Origin: Rheinheimera sp. UJ63
Lineage (GTDB): Bacteria; Pseudomonadota; Gammaproteobacteria; Enterobacterales; Alteromonadaceae
Direction of reading: 5' to 3'
Assembly: GCF_021568285.1 (NCBI RefSeq)
Contig: NZ_JAKGTQ010000004.1
Coordinates: forward strand, 1-64,000
Length of the DNA: 64,000 nt
Shown here: piece after piece, positions 30,076 through 39,074 of the stretch
How the letters are laid out: every line of letters begins with the position of its first letter
Position numbering within the stretch: position 1 is the stretch's first letter
Notes under the pieces: generated by a model
What the model saw: only the letters and a program-made list of their open reading frames with translations
Databases searched by the model: none
Told to the model about the DNA's origin: nothing
Translations under genes and position numbers: made by a program

Positions 30076-31844
30076 AAGCGGAAGGTAGCAATAATCGGAT
30101 CGTGGTCAGAAGAGCGATAGGGTGTTGGCGCATATAATTGTTGCTGCTGCGTCGCTGATTTAAAGCGTAAGCTGTAATCCAGTAACACCGGTTCATCCGC
30201 ATTAATGGGCCAGTGCTGAAAATGGCTCAGCTGTTGTGCCAAGGCTGGGCTAGCTAACATGTGATCTAAGGATCCGGCTCGGCCTCTGAATACAAATGAG
30301 TAGGAGGCGTGTTTATTCTCATCTAAATATTGCCAGCCTTGCTGTTCTAGATAGGTAATCGGATCTTCAAAACGATAGGCATTTAAATCACCTAGCACTA
30401 CTTGATAGGGTGTGGTGATGCCAGTGGGCGTGGTCGTTAACCATTGCTGTAGCGCGGTCACGGCTTCTACTCGAGCCGCATTCCAACACGCTTGACCATC
30501 AGCTTGATCTTTTTGTAGTGCATAATCACTGGCATTAGCGCGAGGGCAACTGCCTTTAGATTTTAAGTGACCCAGTGCCAAGGTGAGTTGTTGGTTTGAG
30601 GCGATATGCCGAAAACTTTGCGCCAGCGGTGGCCGATGCAAACGGGTAAACGGCGCTGCGGTATTAACTGCGGTTTGTCCAATGGCTTCAATGCGCTCTG
30701 AGCGATAAAACATACCGACTTTTATGGCATCTGAGCCGGGTGAAACTGCCGTGGTGATCATCTGGTAAGGTGAGGCACTGCGCGCATTAACAGCGGCTAA
30801 TAGCGTCGCAATAGCGCTGCCCTCATCGTAGCCATTATTTTCTAGTTCTAGCAGACCAATAATATCAGCGTCTAAGGCGACGAGCGCTTCAACTAATTTG
30901 GCTTGTTGTCTGGCTAATTCAGCGGGTGAACGAGCTCCTCGGCGTGTTGGGAAAGGCTTATCTTGGCCATGGCCGGTAAAGAAATTCAGCACATTATAAC
31001 TGGCAATTCGCAGTTCGTTCTGTTGCACCGGCGTCGGTGCAGCAGGCCGCGGATTAGCACTGACAAACTGCGCTTGTGACGTGGGCAAAATGCGATAGCC
31101 GCGCTCATCTTGATGTACTATACCGGCAACATTTAATACCTGATCGCCAATACGCAAAGTGCTGTTGGCGCTTAAGCCGGTATTAGGATACGGCAGAGGG
31201 TCGGGGTTTTGTTGCCAATGGCCATCATCTAACCAGATTTCTTGGCGGTTTTGTTGCTCTGCCAGTTTTGCGGCCGCCTCACCCGGAGTGACCACTTGCG
31301 TCGGCACCATTAAACGTTCATTCGCCAGTAAAATTTCGCCATAACGACCTAAAGGATAGGTATCGGCGACTAACAGCGGTTGGCTAAATGCCACCCACAT
31401 CCCTTCATAAGCTTCCCAACTTTGTTCTGCTGCCAGCGGTAAGCTCAAGGCTAAAGGCTGTGTGCTGCTCTGGCCGCAGGTGTTAAGCACGGTAGCATCC
31501 ACTAGGCTGGTCTGTTGTTCAATTTCAGCGACGGTGCCTTGTACCGTTAAGATCTGCCCGACTTGATAATTTGCCGCATCCGCGAGGCTGAGTAAAATCC
31601 CTTCAGCGGTAAGTGGATCATTATCAGGCTCGACACTTTGTAACATGAGCCCTGGCATAGGCCCATCGAGGTAGACGGGGGCTAATACCACACCTTGCAG
31701 TGTAACGTGTTGTCCAAGCAGTGGGCTGATTTCTGCCGTGCCTTGAACTTGCGCAATGCTATGAGTGGTTTCGCCACAAGCGGTGGGCGGTTGCTGACAT
31801 GCTGCTAGACATAAACTGATAAAACCGAGTGCAATAATTCGCAT
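30072..31844 (-). CDS. ExeM/NucH-like lipoprotein nuclease
   Basis: A 590-residue cell-surface or periplasmic lipoprotein. The signal peptide ends in a lipobox LAAC with Cys16. Residues of about 25-250 contain OB-fold-like segments found in ExeM/NucH nucleases (GQHVTLQGVV, LTVQGTVAEI). The C-terminal half is an endonuclease/exonuclease/phosphatase domain (RIASYNVLNF near 283, LELENNGYDEG near 330, SSDHDPIIATF at the end) with the Asp/His pair needed for catalysis. Likely role is extracellular DNA degradation for nutrients or biofilm turnover. It lacks the C-terminal sorting domain of some relatives. Confidence 0.85.
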   Translation of the reverse strand: MRIIALGFISLCLAACQQPPTACGETTHSIAQVQGTAEISPLLGQHVTLQGVVLAPVYLDGPMPGLMLQSVEPDNDPLTAEGILLSLADAANYQVGQILTVQGTVAEIEQQTSLVDATVLNTCGQSSTQPLALSLPLAAEQSWEAYEGMWVAFSQPLLVADTYPLGRYGEILLANERLMVPTQVVTPGEAAAKLAEQQNRQEIWLDDGHWQQNPDPLPYPNTGLSANSTLRIGDQVLNVAGIVHQDERGYRILPTSQAQFVSANPRPAAPTPVQQNELRIASYNVLNFFTGHGQDKPFPTRRGARSPAELARQQAKLVEALVALDADIIGLLELENNGYDEGSAIATLLAAVNARSASPYQMITTAVSPGSDAIKVGMFYRSERIEAIGQTAVNTAAPFTRLHRPPLAQSFRHIASNQQLTLALGHLKSKGSCPRANASDYALQKDQADGQACWNAARVEAVTALQQWLTTTPTGITTPYQVVLGDLNAYRFEDPITYLEQQGWQYLDENKHASYSFVFRGRAGSLDHMLASPALAQQLSHFQHWPINADEPVLLDYSLRFKSATQQQQLYAPTPYRSSDHDPIIATFRF

Positions 31845-31865
31845 AATCTATCCTTTGAAAGCCGA

Positions 31866-31890
31866 TAAAAAAGGTGCCGAAGCACCTTTT
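31866..31890 (-). terminator. Intrinsic terminator after purD
   Basis: AAAAGGTGC at 31869-31877 and GCACCTTTT at 31882-31890 pair around CGAA. Read on the minus strand it ends in a U-run, 50 bases past the purD stop and before the nuclease gene. It is nearly symmetric, but no plus-strand gene reads into it. Confidence 0.75.
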
Positions 31891-31941
31891 AACACCCTTT
31901 AATTAGGGCAAAGCTAATTAGCCTACTGGCTAATAAAAGCG

Positions 31942-33231
31942 TTAAGCTTGTTGCTCACGCGCAATCGCGCGATAGCCAATATCATGGCGATAATACACAT
32001 TATCCCAATGAATTTTTGTCACAAGCTGATAGGCCGCTTGTTGTGCCTCGGTAACGCTGTTACCCAATGCGGTGGCACATAACACGCGGCCACCGTTCGT
32101 CACGACATCGTTGCCAACCAGTTCGGTTCCGGCATGAAACACTTTACCCGCAAGGGCTGCGGCATCGTCTAAACCATGGATCACGGTGCCTTTAGCATAG
32201 GCATCAGGGTAACCCCCAGCAGCCATCACCACACCTACTGCCGCTTTAGGGCTAAATTGAATGTCGGTTTGTGCTAATTGACCTTGCACCGCACTTTGAC
32301 ATAAAGCGACAAGATCTGACTCTAAGCGCAGCATAATCGGTTGTGTTTCCGGATCGCCAAAGCGACAGTTAAACTCTAACACTTTCGCCGAGCCATCTGC
32401 GGCAATCATTAAACCTGCATATAAAAAGCCGGTAAATACATTACCTTCAGCGGCCATACCTTTAACGGTAGGCGCAATCACCTGCTGCATAACCCAATCA
32501 TGCACCGCAGGGGTGACTACGGGGGCAGGAGAATAGGCACCCATACCACCCGTATTTGGGCCTTTATCGCCGTTATCACGCGCTTTATGATCCTGCGAAG
32601 AGGCAAAAGCCAAGGCATGGCTGCCATCCACCATCACAATAAACGAGGCTTCTTCACCGGTCAGGAATTCTTCAATGACCACGCGACTGCCAGCATCACC
32701 AAATTTATTACCCGCCAGCATATCGTCGATAGCGGCAAAAGCCTCTGCCTCGGTTTGCGCGATAATGACACCTTTACCTGCGGCTAAGCCGTCGGCTTTG
32801 ATCACTATCGGCGTGCCGAGGCTTTTTACATAGGCTTTCGCCGGCGCAATTTCAGTAAAGTTTTGGTAAGCGGCTGTAGGAATGTTGTGCCGTGCCAAAA
32901 AGTCTTTGGCAAAAGCTTTTGAGCTTTCTAATTGTGCCGCAGCTTGAGTTGGGCCAAAAATGGCTAAACCTGCTGCACGAAAGCGATCGACTACGCCTTT
33001 GGCTAAAGGCGCTTCAGGGCCAACAATCGTCAGATCAATCTGTTGTTGTTGGGCAAAAGCCAGTAAACCTGCCACATCATCGGCAGCAATAGCGACATTT
33101 TGCAACGCCGCTTCGCGAGCGGTGCCCGCGTTGCCTGGTGCGACAAATACTTCGGTTGCCAGTGGAGATTGTGCTGCTTTCCACGCTAGGGCGTGTTCAC
33201 GACCACCGCCGCCAATTACCAATACTTTCAT
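31942..33231 (-). CDS. purD: Phosphoribosylamine-glycine ligase
   Basis: Second step of purine synthesis: joins glycine to phosphoribosylamine with ATP. The N-terminal GGGGREHALAW, the ATP-grasp loop (KADGLAAGKGVI) and the NCRFGDPETQ metal-binding motif are intact. 429 residues, normal length. purH, its usual partner, is not here; instead a predicted exported methyltransferase lies 20 bases upstream on the same strand, so the two are probably co-transcribed. Confidence 0.97.
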   Translation of the reverse strand: MKVLVIGGGGREHALAWKAAQSPLATEVFVAPGNAGTAREAALQNVAIAADDVAGLLAFAQQQQIDLTIVGPEAPLAKGVVDRFRAAGLAIFGPTQAAAQLESSKAFAKDFLARHNIPTAAYQNFTEIAPAKAYVKSLGTPIVIKADGLAAGKGVIIAQTEAEAFAAIDDMLAGNKFGDAGSRVVIEEFLTGEEASFIVMVDGSHALAFASSQDHKARDNGDKGPNTGGMGAYSPAPVVTPAVHDWVMQQVIAPTVKGMAAEGNVFTGFLYAGLMIAADGSAKVLEFNCRFGDPETQPIMLRLESDLVALCQSAVQGQLAQTDIQFSPKAAVGVVMAAGGYPDAYAKGTVIHGLDDAAALAGKVFHAGTELVGNDVVTNGGRVLCATALGNSVTEAQQAAYQLVTKIHWDNVYYRHDIGYRAIAREQQA

Positions 33232-33251
33232 CAGTTTGTCCGTTTGCTCTG

Positions 33252-34061
33252 TTAGTTAAGGGGTTTGCGGAATTTTAACGTCATGCGATCGCTTTCGCCG
33301 ATAGCTTGATATTTTGCTCTATCTTGTTCACCTAAACGTAAAGTGGGTGGCAAAGTCCACACACCTGAAGGGTGGTTGGCAGTATCTTTGGCGTTGGCAT
33401 TGATTTCGCTGCTGCCTTCAAATACAAAACCCGCTTGCTCGGCTAAACGCACCGCCATGCTTTGTGGCATGTAACCGCTGCGTGTCCATTCGGTGTTTAA
33501 TTGGCTTTCAGGTAAGCGGTGTTCAACCACACCTAATACGCCACCTGGTTTTAATGCGGTAAAAAACTGCTTATAGGCTGCAACCAGCGCGTCTTCACCA
33601 CCGCCAATATACCAATTGTGTAAATTACGGAAGGTTAATACCACATCGGCTGAGTTAGCAGGAGCAATGGTAACACCGCCAGCAGCGGAAAACTCGGTGA
33701 CCTGAACTTTACTGTATTGTGGTTGGCTCGCCATTTTTTCGATAAAGGCTGTGCGGCTACGCTGACCATATTCTGACGAGTTGGCTGGAAAATGTGCCGC
33801 ATAGTACATGCCTTTTTCAGCAACGAGTGGCGCGATAATTTCCGTGTACCAACCGCCGCCGGGAGAGATTTCAACAACGGTGCTTTGTGGCGTAACGTCA
33901 AAAAAGGCCAAGGTAGCGACCGGATTGCGGTATTGATCACGCTGTATATATTCAGGTGTACGTAGCGGATTTTTTACGGCGGTTTCTAAAGCTTCATTTG
34001 CGGCAAGTGGCAAGCTGCATAATAAAGCAGTCAGGCTTAATATTTTGCTGAAACGTAACAT
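33252..34061 (-). CDS. Predicted exported SAM-methyltransferase-fold protein
   Basis: A 269-residue protein with a Sec signal peptide (about 1-21, ending LAANE) followed by a class I methyltransferase-like Rossmann domain. The motif I analogue is VVEISPGGGWYTEI near residue 62, and ALKPGGVLGVVEHR matches the post-motif region. Exported members of this family are seen in Alteromonadales and related groups, but what they bind or modify is unknown, since SAM is not expected in the periplasm. AAGGAG precedes the ATG. It lies 20 bases upstream of purD. Confidence 0.78.
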   Translation of the reverse strand: MLRFSKILSLTALLCSLPLAANEALETAVKNPLRTPEYIQRDQYRNPVATLAFFDVTPQSTVVEISPGGGWYTEIIAPLVAEKGMYYAAHFPANSSEYGQRSRTAFIEKMASQPQYSKVQVTEFSAAGGVTIAPANSADVVLTFRNLHNWYIGGGEDALVAAYKQFFTALKPGGVLGVVEHRLPESQLNTEWTRSGYMPQSMAVRLAEQAGFVFEGSSEINANAKDTANHPSGVWTLPPTLRLGEQDRAKYQAIGESDRMTLKFRKPLN

Positions 34062-34197
34062 AATGGTGAGCTCCTTTTAGGGGTGGCTGTAGTTTAGCAA
34101 AGCAACTGCAGAATTGCAGCGTCTTTCGTGGCCCAATAAATAGGCACTTTTGTTTTTTTAGGTGGCTAGACTGCTAATTTTCAAGCTACAATCTGCC

Positions 34198-34226
34198 GTG
34201 GCTATGCTAGAATAGCCACCTTTTTT
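34198..34226 (+). promoter_or_regulatory. Hairpin with U-run over the candidate trmJ promoter
   Basis: GTGGCTAT at 34198-34205 pairs with ATAGCCAC at 34212-34219 and is followed by C and six T, like a terminator, 15 bases before the trmJ start. The same segment contains a plausible -10 (TAGAAT, 34208-34213) with GCTACA 17 bases upstream, so it may be the promoter with a chance palindrome. Confidence 0.35.
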
Positions 34227-34241
34227 AGTGTGGGTTGCATT

Positions 34242-34985
34242 ATGTTAGATCAGATTAAAGTGGTATTGGTGGGCACGACACATACGGGTAACATGGGTTC
34301 GGTTGCTCGAGCTATGAAAACGATGGGTTTGTCACAGCTTTGTCTGGTTGCACCGAAAACCGCCCCTGACGGCCAAGCCTATGCCTTAGCTGCGGGCGCC
34401 AGTGAAATTTTAGCTAACGCGCAAACGTTTGAATCTTTAGCCGAAGCCGTGGCCGATTGCAGTTTAGTGGTCGGCAGTAGTGCGCGTTCTCGCACCTTAA
34501 GTTGGCCCATGTTATCACCGCGTGAATGTGGCTTAAAAGCAGTAGCAGAAGCTACGGCAGCACCGGTGGCGTTAGTGTTTGGCAGAGAAAGCAGCGGCTT
34601 AAGTAATGAAGAGCTGCAGCTGTGTCAGTACCATGTGTGTATTGATGCCAATCCAGAGTACAGCTCGCTTAACTTGGCGATGGCCGTACAGATTATTTGT
34701 TACGAAGTGCGAATGGCGCATTTAGCGGCCAAGCCGGTACCTGAGGTCGCGGATGATGAAAAATACCCAAGCTCAGCGCAGATGGAAAACTTTTATCAAC
34801 ACCTAGAAACCGCCTTGCAGCACACGGGCTTTATTATTAAGCAGCATCCGGGTGTGGTGATGACAAAACTGAAGCGCTTGTTTACCCGCGCTCGACCTGA
34901 AGAGGCGGAATACAACATTTTACGCGGCATTTTAACCTCGATGCAGCGTCTTGAAAAAATTGATCACACGAGTCACAAGGAATAA
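34242..34985 (+). CDS. trmJ: tRNA (cytidine/uridine-2'-O-)-methyltransferase TrmJ
   Basis: SPOUT-class enzyme that 2'-O-methylates position 32 of several tRNAs. The N-terminus [20 protein letters not shown], the [14 protein letters not shown] motif and the C-terminal [10 protein letters not shown] knot motif are all present. The frame starts at a GTG at 34230, but the ATG at 34242 fits homologue length (247 residues). cysE follows after five bases and the isc operon after that, as in related genomes. Confidence 0.94.
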   Translation: MLDQIKVVLVGTTHTGNMGSVARAMKTMGLSQLCLVAPKTAPDGQAYALAAGASEILANAQTFESLAEAVADCSLVVGSSARSRTLSWPMLSPRECGLKAVAEATAAPVALVFGRESSGLSNEELQLCQYHVCIDANPEYSSLNLAMAVQIICYEVRMAHLAAKPVPEVADDEKYPSSAQMENFYQHLETALQHTGFIIKQHPGVVMTKLKRLFTRARPEEAEYNILRGILTSMQRLEKIDHTSHKE

Positions 34986-34990
34986 TAGGC

Positions 34991-35800
34991 ATGTTCTCCG
35001 GCATCAAAGAAGATATCCGAAGTGTATTTGAGCGCGATCCGGCAGCACGCAGTGCCTTTGAAGTTCTCACAACTTACCCTGGCCTACATGCCATTTGGAT
35101 ACATCGCTTAAGTCATCGTTTATGGCGTGCTCAGTGGCGTTGGTTAGCGCGTTGGCTCAGTACCCTGGGGCGCTGGCTAACGGGGGTGGAAATTCATCCT
35201 GGCGCTAAAATTGGCAGACGGTTTTTTATCGATCATGGTATGGGCGTGGTCATAGGTGAAACGGCTGAAATTGGCGATGATTGTACGCTGTACCATGGCG
35301 TGACCTTGGGCGGTACGAGCTGGAATCCGGGTAAACGGCATCCTACTTTAGGAAATGGCGTGGTCATTGGTGCCGGTGCCAAAGTACTCGGGCCGTTAAT
35401 GGTGGGCGACAATGCCCGTATCGGTTCCAACGCGGTCGTGGTTAAAGATGTGCCGAAGGCAGCAACGGTTATCGGTATTCCAGGGCGCGTTGTATCTAAG
35501 CCCGATGCCGATGTATCCAAACAGCGACAACATTTAGCCAAGAAATATGGCTTTGATGCCTACGCGGTAGCGGCAGATAACCCGGATCCGGTTGCCAATG
35601 CGATTGGCAGTTTGTTGGATCATATCCAAGTGCTCGACAATAAGGTCGCTGAACTCTGTCACAGTGTTAATGCGCTGGGGGGCAATGTGTGTGAAGAAGT
35701 GCCCACGGTCAATATTGAAGAAAGTGATTTTCGGGAAGCAGAGCAACGCGCTGCCGAGCAGCGCTGTAAAGATGAAGAAGTGTTTGATCCGCGGGTCTAA
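34991..35800 (+). CDS. cysE: Serine O-acetyltransferase
   Basis: Makes O-acetylserine, the precursor of cysteine. The helical N-terminal domain precedes a left-handed hexapeptide-repeat beta helix (about 60-165) with the catalytic HGVTLGGT and [12 protein letters not shown] motifs. 269 residues. It lies five bases after trmJ. Its place just before the isc operon links cysteine supply to iron-sulfur assembly, since IscS consumes cysteine. Confidence 0.94.
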   Translation: MFSGIKEDIRSVFERDPAARSAFEVLTTYPGLHAIWIHRLSHRLWRAQWRWLARWLSTLGRWLTGVEIHPGAKIGRRFFIDHGMGVVIGETAEIGDDCTLYHGVTLGGTSWNPGKRHPTLGNGVVIGAGAKVLGPLMVGDNARIGSNAVVVKDVPKAATVIGIPGRVVSKPDADVSKQRQHLAKKYGFDAYAVAADNPDPVANAIGSLLDHIQVLDNKVAELCHSVNALGGNVCEEVPTVNIEESDFREAEQRAAEQRCKDEEVFDPRV

Positions 35801-35977
35801 CGGCTAATCGCGAATACCGATAAGTTTAGGCTTTAGCATGACGCGGTTTGCTCAGCTTAATACGCCTTGAATCATCCCTGAGGCGCGATGATGAACTGCA
35901 TTGCCGCAGTTCACCCTTAGCCTGTAAAGGTTGATTTAGAGCAAGCAAGCCATGCTGAACAGGCGGGTGTTCGGTTA

Positions 35978-36002
35978 ATACCTGACTAAAACACTAGGGT
36001 TA
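35978..36002 (+). promoter_or_regulatory. Upstream IscR site (type 1-like, imperfect)
   Basis: The segment starts ATACCTGACTAAAAC and ends CACTAGGGTTA. The left half keeps the YGACTAAAA core of the type 1 IscR box while the right half diverges. It abuts the stronger site at 36003. Confidence 0.55.
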
Positions 36003-36034
36003 ATACTTGACTAAAATAGTCAGGAATGTAAAAT
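36003..36034 (+). promoter_or_regulatory. isc promoter with strong type 1 IscR site
   Basis: A near-perfect IscR type 1 box spans 36003-36027 with the core TGACTAAAATAGTCA. Its left half overlaps the -35 element TTGACT (36007-36012). A TG-extended -10, TAAAAT (36029-36034), follows 16 bases later. Bound [2Fe-2S]-IscR would cover the promoter and repress, as in E. coli iscRSUA. Confidence 0.85.
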
Positions 36035-36062
36035 GGACCCCATTCTGAAATGGGAGCCAATT

Positions 36063-36542
36063 ATGCGATTAACTTCAAAAGGCCGTTATGCCGTGACTGC
36101 AATGTTAGACGTTGCTTTACACGCAGTACAGGGACCTGTACCTCTTGCAGATATATCAGAGCGACAAGGGATCTCACTTTCTTATCTTGAACAATTATTC
36201 GCTCGTTTACGCAAGCACGGGCTAGTAAGCAGTGTACGTGGCCCCGGCGGCGGTTACCAATTAGGTATGGCAGCAGCGGCAATCTCTATCTCTGCCGTGA
36301 TCGCTGCGGTAGATGAGTCCGTAGATGCCACACGCTGCCAAGGCAAATCCGATTGCCACGGCGGCACTCGCTGCTTAACCCATACGCTGTGGAGTAATTT
36401 AAGCCACCGTATAGAAGACTTTCTGACCAATATTTCGTTAGAAGAACTGGTCAATCAACAAGAAGTGCGGCAAACCGCTCAGCAACAAAGCCGTAAGTTA
36501 AAGAATCCTGCCACTGATATCGACGTCAGTTGTCAGCTGTAA
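36063..36542 (+). CDS. iscR: Fe-S cluster assembly regulator IscR
   Basis: Rrf2-family regulator that senses the cellular iron-sulfur state. The N-terminal winged helix begins [20 protein letters not shown]. Cluster ligands Cys92, Cys98 and Cys104 are spaced as in E. coli. The open frame extends to 36033, but homology and GGGAGCC upstream fix the ATG at 36063 (159 residues). First gene of the isc operon, with its own binding sites in the promoter. Confidence 0.97.
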   Translation: MRLTSKGRYAVTAMLDVALHAVQGPVPLADISERQGISLSYLEQLFARLRKHGLVSSVRGPGGGYQLGMAAAAISISAVIAAVDESVDATRCQGKSDCHGGTRCLTHTLWSNLSHRIEDFLTNISLEELVNQQEVRQTAQQQSRKLKNPATDIDVSCQL

Positions 36543-36559
36543 GCGCAACGGAGCAAACC

Positions 36560-37774
36560 ATGAAGCTACCAATATATTTAGACTATGCTGCAACAACCCC
36601 GGTTGACCCGCGGGTTGCAGAAAAGATGATGCAATTTTTGACAATGGATGGCCAGTTTGGTAATCCTGCGTCACGCTCGCATCGTTTTGGCTGGCAAGCT
36701 GAAGAGGCGGTAGAAATTGCACGCAGTCAGATCGCCGACTTAGTCAATGCTGATCCACGTGAGATCGTGTTTACCTCTGGTGCCACTGAATCAAATAATC
36801 TAGCCATTAAAGGTGCGGCCGAGTTTTACCATAAAAAAGGTAAACACCTGATCACGGTCAAAACAGAACACAAAGCGGTATTAGATACTATGCGCCAATT
36901 GGAGCGCGATGGCTTTGAAGTGACCTATCTAGATGTTGAAGCTAACGGTTTAGTCGATTTAGCGAAGCTAGAACAAGCCATCCGCCCTGACACCACGATC
37001 ATCAGCATTATGTTTGTAAACAACGAAATTGGTGTGGTGCAAGATATTGCGGCTATCGGTGAATTATGTCGCAGTAAAGGCATTATTTTCCATGTTGACG
37101 CGGCGCAAGCAACCGGCAAAGTAGCGATCGATTTACAAACCTTAAAAGTCGATTTAATGGCCTTCTCTGGTCATAAAACTTACGGCCCGAAAGGCATTGG
37201 TGCTTTGTATGTGCGGCGCAAACCACGCATTCGTTTAGAAGCACAAACGCACGGTGGTGGTCATGAGCGTGGTATGCGTTCTGGTACTTTAGCCACGCAC
37301 CAAATCGTCGCGATGGGCGAGTCTTTCCGCATTGCTAAAGAAGAAATGGCTTCAGAAAATATCCGGATCACCGCGTTACGTGATCGCTTATGGAATGGCA
37401 TTAAAGATATTGAACAAGTTTTCTTAAATGGCGATGCCGAACATCGTGTGCCAGGGATCACTAACATCAGCTTTAACTATGTTGAAGGTGAGTCTTTAAT
37501 CATGGCATTAAAAGATATTGCAGTATCGTCAGGTTCTGCCTGTACGTCGGCCAGTTTAGAGCCATCTTATGTGCTGCGCGCACTGGGCTTAACTGACGAA
37601 CTGGCGCACAGTTCAATTCGTTTTAGTATCGGCCGTTTCACTACGGAAGAGCAAGTTGACCACACTATTAAGATCGTGCATGCCGCTATCGATAAATTAC
37701 GTGAAATGTCGCCGTTATGGGATATGTATAAAGACGGTATCGATTTAAACACTGTGGCCTGGGTGGCGCACTAA
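36560..37774 (+). CDS. iscS: Cysteine desulfurase IscS
   Basis: PLP enzyme that takes sulfur from cysteine and passes it as persulfide to IscU and to tRNA thiolation. The PLP lysine is in [12 protein letters not shown] and the active cysteine in [13 protein letters not shown]. From the ATG at 36560 the protein is 404 residues, the E. coli length, beginning [23 protein letters not shown] lies before it. The frame is open back to 36530 inside iscR, but that start has no support. Confidence 0.98.
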   Translation: MKLPIYLDYAATTPVDPRVAEKMMQFLTMDGQFGNPASRSHRFGWQAEEAVEIARSQIADLVNADPREIVFTSGATESNNLAIKGAAEFYHKKGKHLITVKTEHKAVLDTMRQLERDGFEVTYLDVEANGLVDLAKLEQAIRPDTTIISIMFVNNEIGVVQDIAAIGELCRSKGIIFHVDAAQATGKVAIDLQTLKVDLMAFSGHKTYGPKGIGALYVRRKPRIRLEAQTHGGGHERGMRSGTLATHQIVAMGESFRIAKEEMASENIRITALRDRLWNGIKDIEQVFLNGDAEHRVPGITNISFNYVEGESLIMALKDIAVSSGSACTSASLEPSYVLRALGLTDELAHSSIRFSIGRFTTEEQVDHTIKIVHAAIDKLREMSPLWDMYKDGIDLNTVAWVAH

Positions 37775-37810
37775 ACACTAGGCGCTATCGCCACAACAGA
37801 GGGTATTAAC

Positions 37811-38194
37811 ATGGCTTACAGCAATAAAGTTATTGATCACTACGAAAATCCACGCAACGTTGGCGCTTTTGCTAAAGATGATCCAACCGTTGCCACCGGC
37901 ATGGTGGGTGCGCCGGCTTGTGGTGACGTAATGAAACTACAAATCAAAGTCAATGAGCAAGGCATCATCGAAGATGCGAAGTTCAAAACGTACGGTTGTG
38001 GTAGTGCTATCGCTTCAAGCTCACTGGTTACTGAGTGGGTAAAAGGTAAAACCTTAGACGAAGCACAGCTAATTAAAAACACCGATATTGCGCAGGAACT
38101 CGCTTTACCACCGGTAAAAATTCACTGCTCAATTTTAGCTGAAGATGCTATTAAAGCCGCTATCGCAGATTACAAACAAAAGCACGGAGGCTAA
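37811..38194 (+). CDS. iscU: Iron-sulfur scaffold IscU
   Basis: Scaffold on which [2Fe-2S] clusters are built. The three cluster cysteines are in GAPACGDVMKL, TYGCGSAIASS and VKIHCSILAED, with Asp39 beside the first. The HscA recognition motif LPPVK is intact (LALPPVKIHC). 127 residues. Lies 36 bases after iscS. Confidence 0.98.
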   Translation: MAYSNKVIDHYENPRNVGAFAKDDPTVATGMVGAPACGDVMKLQIKVNEQGIIEDAKFKTYGCGSAIASSSLVTEWVKGKTLDEAQLIKNTDIAQELALPPVKIHCSILAEDAIKAAIADYKQKHGG

Positions 38195-38200
38195 TGCCCG

Positions 38201-38524
38201 ATGGCGATTTCAATGACAGCAGCGGCGGCCGAGCGGGTCAGTAGTTATCTGCATAATCGCGGTAAAGGTGTTGGCCTGCGCGTAGGGATAAAAACCACCG
38301 GCTGTTCTGGATTGGCATATGTACTGGAATTTGTTGATGAGTTGAACGACGATGATCAAGTGTTTGAAGATCATGGTTTAAAACTTATTGTGGATGGCAA
38401 AAGCTTGGTATATATCGACGGCACGCAGCTTGATTTTGTTAAAGAAGGCCTGAATGAAGGTTTTCAATTTAACAATCCGAACGTCAACGGCGAATGCGGT
38501 TGTGGCGAAAGCTTTACAGTGTAA
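38201..38524 (+). CDS. iscA: A-type iron-sulfur carrier IscA
   Basis: Carrier that passes clusters from IscU to target proteins, especially [4Fe-4S] ones. The three conserved cysteines are in TTGCSGLAY and GECGCGESF. 107 residues. Six bases separate it from iscU. Confidence 0.97.
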   Translation: MAISMTAAAAERVSSYLHNRGKGVGLRVGIKTTGCSGLAYVLEFVDELNDDDQVFEDHGLKLIVDGKSLVYIDGTQLDFVKEGLNEGFQFNNPNVNGECGCGESFTV

Positions 38525-38542
38525 TGCAGACCCTGAGGTAGC

Positions 38543-39067
38543 ATGAATTACTTTCGGTTGTTTGATTTACCTGAGACATTTGAACTGGATCTAACCGAAT
38601 TAGGTTCGCGTTATTTGTCGTTGCAAAAGCGTTTTCACCCCGATAATTTTGCGGCCGGCTCTGAGCGTGATCGCTTGATGTCGGTGCAGCAAACGGCCAA
38701 CATTAACGATGCTTATCACAGCCTAAAGCAGCCTTTGCTGCGGGCTGAGCATATGTTAGCGTTGCGTGGTTTGAAAATTAGCAATGAACAGCGCAGTTTT
38801 ACCGACCCGCTGTTTTTAATGCAGCAAATGGAATTGCGCGAGCAACTAGCAGAATTACAAGACGAGGCCGATCCAGAAGCGGCCTTGTTTGCTATTGAGC
38901 AACAGATCCAGCAGCAACGCAAACAGCTGTTAAAGGCGTTAAGCGAAGCTCTGGTTGAGCAGAGCGCTGAACAAGATCAGCTCGCCGCCGAGTTGGTACG
39001 TAAATTAAAATTCTTTTATAAACTGCAGCAAGAGCTGGAGTTAATCGAACAGCAACTACAAGACTAA
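38543..39067 (+). CDS. hscB: Co-chaperone HscB
   Basis: J-domain protein that brings IscU to HscA and stimulates its ATPase. The HPD motif lies in [10 protein letters not shown] near residue 32, and the C-terminal three-helix IscU-binding domain follows (about 80-170, very rich in Gln, Glu and Leu). 174 residues. Sits between iscA and hscA as usual. Confidence 0.96.
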   Translation: MNYFRLFDLPETFELDLTELGSRYLSLQKRFHPDNFAAGSERDRLMSVQQTANINDAYHSLKQPLLRAEHMLALRGLKISNEQRSFTDPLFLMQQMELREQLAELQDEADPEAALFAIEQQIQQQRKQLLKALSEALVEQSAEQDQLAAELVRKLKFFYKLQQELELIEQQLQD

Positions 39068-39074
39068 TTTCACT

